Made by a program: the position numbers and the translations under genes | Assembly (NCBI GenBank): GCA_948146395.1 | Contig: OX411552.1 | Span: forward strand, 413,501 to 477,500 | Length of the DNA: 64,000 nucleotides | Origin: Fragum whitleyi | Taxonomy: Eukaryota; Mollusca; Bivalvia; Cardiida; Cardiidae | Direction of reading: 5' to 3' | The notes under the pieces: model-generated | The model's database searches: none | Told to the model about the DNA's origin: nothing | The model's input: only the letters and a program-made list of their open reading frames with translations | Shown here: positions 45,173-54,085 of the stretch, one piece after another | How the letters are laid out: the number at the start of each line of letters is the position of its first letter | Numbering within the stretch: the first letter of the stretch is position 1

Positions 45173-47149
45173 TTCCATATACATTGTATTTACAACTCCA
45201 TAAAAAACGGGCACTCGCCTTCCATGGTACAATGCCATAAAGGTAGAGGATGCTTAATGGATTTCGGCTTGAGCCGGATGACGTAGTTATGAATCGCAGA
45301 AAATAACCCTTATTGCGTCTTTATGACGTTTTATTATGTCAACTGTTTCACCTGGTCTATTTCAATGATTTGGGAGGATTACGAAGATACCCGAGAAACC
45401 CCGATGTCGGGCCGATTTCAAGGCTGTGAATCACAGTGCCATTACCTTAAACATTCACAGATAAAACCAAGCTTCGTTGATTCAGAGCCTAACTGTATGC
45501 ATTAGAGCTAGAGACCTTAGTCAGACTCAGACATGTAAGTAAGATGCAAAGGCTTATTTGAGTCAGATGGTTTAGCGTAATTGCGATTTCTGACAGTCTA
45601 CCGTGTAAAAAATCAAATAATTTTTAATTATTTACGGCCTAAATGAATATTCTTCTCTGTATGGACAGTTTAATACGTGAATAACAAATGAACATCTTTT
45701 TAATATGAGCATTTGTCCATGTGGACATTTTTTGTACAGGAATTTCCTCCCAGATATTAAGATATTGATTTGTTACAATTCGTAGCCTATAGGAAGGCGA
45801 GCCATATTCTCCAAGTATTGGTGAACATGTCCATAATTCATAATTTCTATATCTTCCATAACCATGCGGCCATTGTGATATCCAATCATAACTGTCTTAG
45901 CCGAGCAGAAAAAATCCCATAAACCATTGCGTCCAATAACCATTAGCTCTCTGACAATGTAATATTATATCTCATACCACTGTAGTGGTTGGCCGTCATC
46001 TTCAATATCATAAAATATATGAATATGAAATTAGTTTTCATATGTCGAATGTCATTCATATTGTCAGCGGCGCCATTTTTACAAGGTTTATCCAATCAGA
46101 TCAGTGTATATGTCACGTCGCGTTATGTACTGACCAATGTAAATGGTTGTTACAATTCCCACGGGATCTCCACAGTGAAGACATTCGTTTCCATTATGAT
46201 GCATTATGTAGCTACTCAAATTGCGTTTCCATTTCATATCGGCGAGATGAAAACACGTCCAATACTTTATGTGTCTGTTATTATTGATTTCCCGAGAATT
46301 CTGGATTTATCAGCGCAATATAGAACTGATCGTTCCTGACTTGTCATCTCGTAATAACTCGCATTGTGCGTTAGCTTATTAGTTCTCGCTCAGAGGTCAC
46401 GTGATAATTGTAGAGGGCGCCCTGTTAACAATAACTCCGGGGTCTCGGACAATGGGAAACATGGTAGCGGAGTTTTTTCTCTCGCGTGGTTCACGTGTAA
46501 GAACCTTGTTAACCCCCGCCATTCGATAATCTGATTTAAAATGGAGAATAAAAAAGTCAGCAGCGATTTGTTCAATCAGAGGCGGTGTCGGACATAGAAA
46601 TTGGTCCTGTTTATTTATTTATTATTTTCTTTTTATACATCCAGTTATTTTATAAGATACCCAAGCAGCAATGATCTCACAACGTGCGTTTGCCTTCTTA
46701 GATTGTCAGCCATTCTTGGGTTGTCGTCAACATTTCATTTTTATAACTCCGGGCTAAAAAATTTGTATACATATGTCTCAAAGCTTATAAACTTTTTTTA
46801 ATCGACCAACTACCAATGGAGAAGGAAGCTTAAGAATATAATCTTCTCTATCGGTTAACAGGCTAAAGATTGTACCAATCTAGACTGGTTACACTGTCGA
46901 CTATCATAAAAACCGGTTTCATGAGTCAAAGTAGTACCAGTCTAATATCAATCTTGCTGTAAAGGATCATGTAAATATATTTATCTCGCTCTAAATAATC
47001 TCCAATTAACTTTTTTGAAGCACTATTGAATGGAGTGTTTGCTTACTCTGCAAGTAGAAGTCCATCGCTCTGAATTTCTTTTTTGTCTCTCTGCCACAAG
47101 ATTCTCCTCGTTTTGCCATAATGATGACAAAAATAATTGTAAGTCGTTA
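45173..47149. other. Repeat-poor intergenic stretch with two CACGTG sites
   Basis: No exon or repeat border recognised. CACGTG E-boxes lie at 46398-46403 and 46492-46497 inside a GC-richer patch (46370-46520). Two overlapping ~100-residue open frames at 45985-46339 have no recognisable content and are not called as genes. Confidence 0.35.
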
Positions 47150-47402
47150 CGAAAAATGACCATCTGAGAAGTGCGAAAAGTGTCGACCCAGTCAGACTGT
47201 GCGATCTGCGCAGACTGACAAGGGTAGAAACTTTTTTTCGCAAATAACGAATTTTCTGAATCTAGAAAAACTATTCTAACTTCCTATGTAGTTACTTCAA
47301 AAATCCGCCTTCTGTTTGACCTATGCTGGATCAAATCCTATTTCTAAATATTAATTCTACGGAGTTCCCAGAAGGTCCCTTTTCGCGTGACGGGTCATAT
47401 AA
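47150..47402. mobile_element. MITE with CACGCGAAAAGGGACCATCT ends, copy 3 (inverse)
   Basis: ACGAAAAATGACCATCTGAG at the left and AGAAGGTCCCTTTTCGCGTG then ACGGGTCATAT at the right. The hairpin GACCCAGTCAGACTGTGCGA..CGCAGACTGACAAGGGT and TTTCTGAATCTAGAA follow the family in reverse. Confidence 0.85.
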
Positions 47403-47679
47403 GTGACCTTGACTGTGTCCTGCAGTTTGCTTCAGGGCGAGGAGACAATATTTACGATGGCCTTGTGTTTGACAGGACTCCGGACACAATTTCCGATATT
47501 GTTATTAACAAAATTATGTTTATGATATAGACAGGATTGTTCTTAACCTAGAATTATTCCCCGATACAGGATGGGATAAATGTTAAGTTAAATCAAAGGA
47601 TTGATGGTATTTAAAGTTGTCTGATATGTGTGATATTTATCAGACTAAAGTTTGATATAAAATAAAAGGGTGGTACAGT
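47403..47679. other. Intergenic, nothing recognised
   Basis: Short unremarkable stretch between two MITEs. Confidence 0.3.
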
Positions 47680-48112
47680 ATATATAGGATCGTGAAATTT
47701 ACTCTCAACTTGCTCAAAACAATTCCAAGTATATCCCTCATAGTTCCATTCATTCATTCCAAATACTCACTAATACCATTCAAAAACACTCTAAATTCGT
47801 TACAGAAATACGAAATCGTTTAAAACGATGAGCATTTCATTAAAATCGACCAAATAGTTCCACGATTTTATTGGCTGTGTTAGATTTTAAAAGGGCTGAC
47901 TGCCCCCCCCCCCCCCCAAAGACTTATAAACAGAAAAATAGGTATGTTTTTATTGTGGGGAGGTAATAAAGTATAAAAATTTCGTCCAATCGGATGAGAT
48001 TAACGATATTATATTACCTACCCTTAATTTCATTCAAAACTCGCCCTTCCGTCCATGATATTTCAATTTGTATTCATTCCAAAATCATTCGTTTTGTCAA
48101 TTTTAGATTTAA
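47680..48112. mobile_element. Palindromic CAGTTAAAAACATC MITE, copy 7 (decayed ends)
   Basis: GATCGTGAAATTTACTCTCA, CCATTCATTCATTCCAAATA, GGGGAGGTAATAAAGTATAA and ATTACCTACCCTTAATTTCA follow the family. A C-run of 17 bases (47903-47919) has expanded inside the left arm. Confidence 0.75.
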
Positions 48113-49029
48113 TACTGCTTTTGCTTTGATTATTGTTCTTTAAGGCCGACTTCGTTTCGAAATAAGCCTTCATTTGAAAACTTGTTATTATCTTACAAAG
48201 ATAATATTCTTACAAGGCCATAAAAGCTTGATAACATTTGTCCTTCAAAAACAAAATAAGATTTCTTCTTCAGTTACTTTGGTTTGTATTTTCATAAATA
48301 ACTTTTTTATTGTAAGTAAAATACAAACGCAAATGAGATGTTTTCTGTCAAACTATCAAACAGGAGAATTTGCAAAACATAAAATCGGCTTGAATTGGCT
48401 AAATTTTATGTCATATTGTATTCCATCCTGTACGCATCTTATTCTCGAAATGATCGCATTCAATGAAAATACAGAAAAAAAGATACATGTATTTGATATT
48501 GAATTACAATTAATATCATAATCAAAGCCGCCGATTCCTTTTCTATGTTGTAAAATAAATCGATTATCAAACCAAAGAAAACCCGAATCTTAAAATGAAA
48601 ACAATAAATGATATAAAAAACGCACTCACACACGTCTATAAAGTTCTCGAGTAAAGTTCTAATATCTAGGATATATATTCCAAATGACAATCTAATATAT
48701 TTTCCTACATATGTTCAATTGCTACTCCGTCACTATATTTCCATAATCGGTTTCATAAAATCACATTTCAATTTCAAATACACCATCTTATATGGTAATT
48801 ATGTCAGATGCCTAGATCCTAGGGTCCTCATGGGGGAGATACGAAGACATGTTTAGTATATTGTAGCTGACGACTAGGCGTTTGGAGAAAATTTAAGACA
48901 ACTCAATCTGTGCTATGAAAAAAAGGTTATTTGTCACCTTTCATGTGAAAAAGGACAATCTGTGATTATGATAAATCTAAAGCTTGAAGTGGACATTCGG
49001 ATCGATTAGTACCATGAGTTCTAGATGAA
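48113..49029. other. Intergenic, nothing recognised
   Basis: AT-rich. Open frames of 75-115 residues on both strands here lack any recognisable content. Confidence 0.35.
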
Positions 49030-49135
49030 AAAGCTTGCTTAGCATTTGAGAGAAATTGCCTCGCTTTGCACGTGTTTTCACGTGCAAAGCGAGATACAAT
49101 TTCTCAATCGTTTGCAATCGTGTTTGTATCTTAAA
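49030..49135. mobile_element. Hairpin element related to the GCAAACTGTTTGC family
   Basis: TTGAGAGAAATTGCCTCGCT then TTGCACGTG pairs with CACGTGCAAAGCGAGATACA then ATTTCTCAATCG. The tip is shared with the family, but the arms differ, so it may be a sub-family. Confidence 0.55.
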
Positions 49136-50112
49136 GGCATGGTTTGATCATCGGAGGTTGTATTTCAAAATGGGTATTAGGAAACATCGAAACGTCCTGC
49201 TATTTTAACAAATAAAGTCACTACGCCCTTTTTGAACACAGATTCTAAAGTTCAATATTTTCATATCTCCTGGATTATTCTCGTTAATGATTCCAAGAAA
49301 CGCGTTATTCTTACTGCTTTCTGACCTTTTTTCGTGAAAGAAAAGAAATGGTTCAATTAACGTATGTTATAGCATAATATGGCATTATTACCAATACATA
49401 AGGTTACTTTCCAACATTCAAAGCATTAAATTCATAGAAAAATATATTTAAGAGTGACAAACATTTATTTAGCTATCAACGGGTATCAGAAGAAATTTGG
49501 TAACACGATGATATTGATATTTAATTTTCTCTACACTTTCTCATCTAAAATGAATAAGTTAAATGAAAGACTCCAACAATATATTTTATCAGTGGTTAAA
49601 TCCTTGCGAGTCCTAACAGTTCACGATTTTGATCTTAAACGCTTTGTTTTATGGACAAGCTTTTTTTGGATAAATACGGAATAAATAAGACTGTTGCGTC
49701 GTTATTAAAAATTCCCCTCCTAGATTCCTGTAGATGAAAATCTCCAGACAAGGTCTCAGCTCTCTCGCCCTGAAAAACTGACGGTATATAATGTTAATGG
49801 CGTCTTATAATCCTTCCCGCAGAATTATATTATAAGCCGAGACAGTTCGTCTGCTACAAATACAAGTTATTAGGCCATGTTTTCACGTATTAAGGCGGAA
49901 AATCGAAAAGAATGAAATTAAATAATATATCGAACTTTTTCCTCCTGTTTTATTTCTCCAATTTGCGTCTGCTTGGATGACAGGTCGTCTGTAAGGGGAT
50001 ATCAAAAAATGTATTTAGATCATATTAGGAAATATAGTCTGGCTCGGAATAGAATAACCATTTACCGAGTCTTCGGATATATTTCATGGAATATATGGCA
50101 AAACTATTCAAG
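49136..50112. other. Intergenic, nothing recognised
   Basis: No gene or repeat border found. Confidence 0.35.
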
Positions 50113-50395
50113 GGCGTAGCTCCCATTACGCACATTACGCAAGTGCGTAATGGAAATAAATTCTCTTTCGAAAAATGTCGTTAATGAATGATCCTAACAT
50201 CTGAACTACAGCTTATCTAAGCTGTAGTTCCGATGTTTTGATTATTCACCAACGCTTAAATTAAAGAAAGGGGAGCGGACGGGGGACATTCATCTTTTGT
50301 CACAGTCCACATATCGCCTTAGTCCTATATTCTCTTTGGTTGTCGCCTTCTGAGTGCGTATAAATTTCAAAATCCAAGCTACGCCTATGCTATTG
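50113..50395. mobile_element. ~280-bp MITE with GGGCGTAGCT ends
   Basis: GGGCGTAGCTCCCATTACGC and GCAAGTGCGTAATGG at the left, GAGTGCGTATAAATTTCAAA then ATCCAAGCTACGCC at the right. The ends resemble those of the possible element at 14446-17150. An inner inverted repeat CATCTGAACTACAGCTTA / TAAGCTGTAGTTCCGATG lies near 50198-50235. Confidence 0.6.
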
Positions 50396-50744
50396 GTAGG
50401 AAAATGTTACATTATTTGGAAAATTCTTTCAAACATAATTGAATAATTCTAATCTGACCAGCATATTGATCTAAGTTTATCCATTTTGTTCCAAGGAATG
50501 TCCATTTTTACATATGATATTTAAGGGTTAGACACTCAAGAATGACAAAAGACAATTTTATTCATGAGTCATGGCGACTCCAAATATTTTCTAGAATTAT
50601 GTGCGTGAGAAAATGTATAATTCTAGGTACAAGAATTTAGGGCACTCTGAGAACATTGCGATGATATTAGCCTTAAATTTATTATCTCTTTTATATTCAC
50701 TTTCACAAGCGAAATGATATTAGCATAATAGTTCACATTATTTT

Positions 50745-50872
50745 GGTTCAAGGCGAAAAATAACGGTGCAAGTATTTGTAAATTATGTCCCGCTTTGTAC
50801 GTGCACTTGTGTTGAAAGCGGGGTATAATTTGCAAACAGTTAACACCGTTTTGTCGCCCTGAACGCAGGACT
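50745..50872. mobile_element. Hairpin MITE, GCAAACTGTTTGC family, copy 5
   Basis: TTCAAGGCGAAAAATAACGG at the left and TTTGTCGCCCTGAACGCAGG at the right, with CCGCTTTGTACGTGCACTTG..GAAAGCGGGGTATAATTTGC at the tip. Confidence 0.8.
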
Positions 50873-50929
50873 GGATTTCAAATAAAATGACCAAACACAA
50901 GAAGCATATACCAGCTATGAGTTTAGAAT

Positions 50930-51135
50930 AATAACGTTCGAGAAACGTTTAAGAAATCACTCACTTTCCACGTGTATAAACGTTCAACGATGGGTATCGT
51001 TTCAAAACGTTCGCAAATGTTTTTGCATCCTAAACGCAGGACATCTCTGAGTTTAGGATGACAAACGTTCGGAAGCGTTTTAAAAAGCTTTGCAAACGGA
51101 CGGTTTTTGAACGATCGCAAAAACTTTCATCTTCA
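50930..51135. mobile_element. Complex hairpin element related to the GCAAACTGTTTGC family
   Basis: GCATCCTAAACGCAGGAC (about 51027) and GTTTAGGATGACAAACGTTC (about 51052) are two family-type termini back to back. Further GTTCG/CGTTT words (ACGTTCGAGAAACGTTTAAG, AACGTTCGGAAGCGTTTTAA) surround them. It could be two overlapping insertions. Confidence 0.5.
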
Positions 51136-51605
51136 CTAACTAAAAAATTAATCAACAAGCAAAGAAAAAAGCAAATTTAATCAAAACTTGATACCGAAAA
51201 CCTGTGCTCCGAATTAGGATTTTCGCAGAAAGGTTGCAATGCATTTAAATTCTACATTTTAATGAAAAGAACAATTATAGAAGTTCTTACACCACGTTTT
51301 CTGTGAACATCTTTGTCTTTGGCAAAATGGCGCCGTGAGCTGTAAACAAGTGTTAATATATTCAAAACTAGTTGACAGGGTAATGTAATTTGGTAATTTT
51401 TCATCGCCTGGTCTCGAAAAATCCGCCCTGTGATTTCATAAGCGCCATCTTGATTTGACAGGAGAAGAAATTAATATGTTTTCAGGAAATATTCAGCGCG
51501 GAGAGTTCATTATGATACGCTCTAACCTCATTCCTCATATGGACCTATTTTAAGAATTCAAGCTAGTTAGGGACACGGTCGGTAAGGGACAAGAAGAAAA
51601 TATCT
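51136..51605. other. Intergenic, nothing recognised
   Basis: No gene or repeat border found. Confidence 0.3.
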
Positions 51606-51766
51606 TTAAGGTGGTTGACCGGTTATAGTTCCGCAACATTTCGAAACTCGTGATCTTTATCAATGTTAACCTAGGTTTCCTAATGAGATCATTAGGAAAC
51701 CTCGGCAAACACTCTTAAAGTTAATGACTTCCGAAACGTTGCGGAACTATAACGGGTCACCTACCA
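51606..51766. mobile_element. GGTAGTGGACC palindromic MITE, copy 6
   Basis: TTAAGGTGGTTGACCGGTTA at the left, AACGGGTCACCTACC at the right. The arms AGTTCCGCAACATTTCGAAA / TCCGAAACGTTGCGGAACTA and the centre TTTCCTAATGAGATCATTAG give a near-complete hairpin. Confidence 0.88.
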
Positions 51767-52137
51767 TGAGCCCAGTATGATCTACCAAAAATAATTTTGC
51801 TTGATACCAATATTCTTATAATAATAGACATTCGCTTTTTTATAAGTTTTGCTATTTGTCCACATGGGTCGTTTATAGATTATATGTATATGATAAGGGT
51901 GAAATTAGGTTTTATTCCTATGGCTTTTTGAGGAAAGACGATAATATCCCAGCAATATTACTCAAGTCCAATACAAAAAAATCCACTTCTTATTACATAC
52001 TCTCAGAAATCTGAACTAATAAAGATGCAATACGAAAACAAAGTGACAGGTTGGCCATAAAATTGGCAAGCGATTAGTTTTGTAGATTATTTGACAGAAT
52101 CCGCGCATGCAATGGTATTTTCTGGGTAAATCCCAAC

Positions 52138-52270
52138 TTGTCCTGCGTTTAGGATAAGAACGTGGTGCAAACTGTTTGCAAATTATACGCTGTTTACACG
52201 CAATTGCACGTGCAAAGCGGGGTTTAATTTGCAAACAGTTTGCACCATTTTGTCATCCTGATAGCAGGGC
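52138..52270. mobile_element. Hairpin MITE, GCAAACTGTTTGC family, copy 6
   Basis: TTGTCCTGCGTTTAGGATAA and GGTGCAAACTGTTTGCAAAT at the left; AATTTGCAAACAGTTTGCAC and TTTTGTCATCCTGATAGCAG at the right. One of the cleanest copies. Confidence 0.88.
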
Positions 52271-52658
52271 ATTTGTTTACATACAGAGGTTAGTCCCGAT
52301 TCTTAACGCTATACTCACTTATGCGATATCTCTCATACATATTCAATAATATTGTCAACACAGAAGATTCACAAAAACTATTGACACATATATGTAATCT
52401 TGAAGATTGGTCAGATTATGTTTTGAATACAAACTGTCAATGATATAAATCGGACAGCGAACAATTTTTGCACGGGATTGTTTACTACTCAAAGTTTGCT
52501 AAGCACCAAAACTTTTTCATACTATTATTTCAGGAAAATGAAATAAGATTAAAAGAATGTAGACCAAACGGGGAGACCCTATGAATTGGTCTGTTTTCTT
52601 AAAAATTGAAAAAAAATCGAATTTGACCAAAAAAGGTATTCTTTCAATCGCATTTCGT
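52271..52658. other. 3' flank of the dead Tc1 transposase
   Basis: AT-rich. It should contain one terminal repeat of the Tc1 element, but I could not pair any stretch here with the sequence beyond 53540. Confidence 0.35.
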
Positions 52659-53538
52659 TCAATAACGAGTATGAGAGCCAGCACTGTCAATAACAGACTG
52701 ACAGCGCCTCTGTATACTCCAGATTCAGTTCTGGATTACTCTTTGAGGAATAACAGACCACTGGCCGAGCTCCTGGAGTGTCCTTGGCTGGACCTGGCGA
52801 GCCGAAACTCGGACCTGTAGCTCATTCCACATATGCTCTATCGGATTTAAGTGCGGTGAGCGAGCCGGCCAGTCCAAACGTGGAATGTCCTCTTCTTGGC
52901 GATACCCTTGGACTATACCGGCCGTGTGTGGACGGGCATTATCATCCATTAAAATGGATCCATCCCCAATAGCACCAGCGTAGAATCTTACGTATTTCAT
53001 CAATGTATCACGAGCTGTCAGAGTACCTCTTTCTAAAATAACAAGATCAGTCCGCCCATCCAAGCTGATGCCACCACAGATAATGATCGACCCTCTCCCA
53101 TAACGATCGTGCTCAGCTATGTTTGCCGCATGAGAAATTTCCCCCGGCCTTCTCCACACCCTGGCCCGCATATCAGTGTAGTCCAGGCAATACCTGGACA
53201 CAACCGTGAATAGCACGGGGTGCCAGCGTCTTATGCGTCAGCCAACGTGGTCCAATGCCCATTGTTAACCGACGACGACAATGAACTCGGGACAGCGGAA
53301 TACGAATACATGGTCTTCTTGACTTCAGATTATGCTTATGCAGCCGTGTTCGTATGTTTTGAGCCGAAACTCGCACTCCCGAGGCGTTTTGGAGGTCGGA
53401 ACGTAGCTGCGTTGCCGTAGCAAACCTGTTCCTTCGGACTTGATTTACAAAAAAACTGTCTTCTGTGGCGGAGGTAGCTCTACTTTTTCCTCCACCATGT
53501 CTCCTTACAGGTGTATCATACTGTTGGTATCGTGCCAA
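52659..53538 (-). pseudogene. Dead Tc1/mariner transposase
   Basis: Minus-strand reading gives RYQQYDTPVRRHGGGKSRAT, QVRRNRFATATQLRSDL and HKHNLKSRRPCIRIPLSR (53538 down to ~53225). After a one-base frame change it continues VLFTVVSRYCLDYTDMRARV, RVWRRPGE, ILMDDNARPHTA and SPHLNPIEHMWNEL down to 52725. After an in-frame TGA it then gives SIQRRC and SAGSHTRY, ending at 52659. These are the marks of a Tc1-like DDE transposase, which cuts and pastes at TA sites. The second catalytic Asp (DDNARPH) and the Glu of NPIEHMW are present. The first, normally in FTDESR, reads FTVVSR, so it is lost. The N-terminal DNA-binding part is mostly missing, and terminal repeats were not found. Confidence 0.88.
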
Positions 53539-53899
53539 AGCTTTGGTTACAACAGTATATTGTACTGTTTCGACGTCAACGTATAAACAACGGAAAAAAA
53601 TAAAGTTAAATTCGGGAAGTGTTTTTTCCGTCGCTAAATTACAGTTAAAGATGTACGAGGTTCAAAGTTGGTGTACAAATTCTATTTGGAAATCTACATT
53701 TTTTGGTGTATAACTCATTACGGAAACATTTGTATTTTTTGTAATATTTAGAAATATTGATTGAGCGTGTTAACATCTTGAAGTTAAATTCTTGGATGGA
53801 ATATCGCTGGACCCAGGAAATCAAGTAAGTGGTGGATTTTTCTGGTGTAAACAATCATTGAAATGATCATCAACAAATTGGACAATCAGTCATTACGTA
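53539..53899. other. 5' flank of the Tc1 relic and upstream of the LINE
   Basis: A small palindrome, ACAGTA..CAATA..TACTGT, lies at 53549-53566. On the minus strand the transposase frame continues ~16 codons (VETVQYTVVTKAL) before losing resemblance to anything I know. The border between the Tc1 relic and the LINE is not visible. Confidence 0.35.
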
Positions 53900-53971
53900 T
53901 TGATAGATTTAAAAGTGTACTTGATGGAAAATATCGCCGTTGTAAAAATGGCGTTATAACGCACGTAAGGA

Positions 53972-53979
53972 TGACGTCA
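53972..53979. promoter_or_regulatory. CRE-type site TGACGTCA upstream of LINE ORF1
   Basis: Perfect palindromic CRE in the presumed 5' untranslated region of the LINE, where an internal promoter would lie. A role is inferred from position only. Confidence 0.35.
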
Positions 53980-54085
53980 GCGTAAACAATCATGGCGTCA
54001 AATTTATGATAACGTCGCCTTTAATGAAATAGTATAGGGAAAATCATTCTACACGCTTAAATGTAATTTTACCGACGATTAGACG

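Noticed and set aside
45985..46339. Two overlapping open frames of 100 and 116 residues
   Set aside because: No domain, no splice context and no codon pattern supports coding; overlapping frames argue for chance.
48174..48521. 115-residue plus-strand open frame
   Set aside because: Unremarkable AT-rich sequence; no domain or neighbouring exon.
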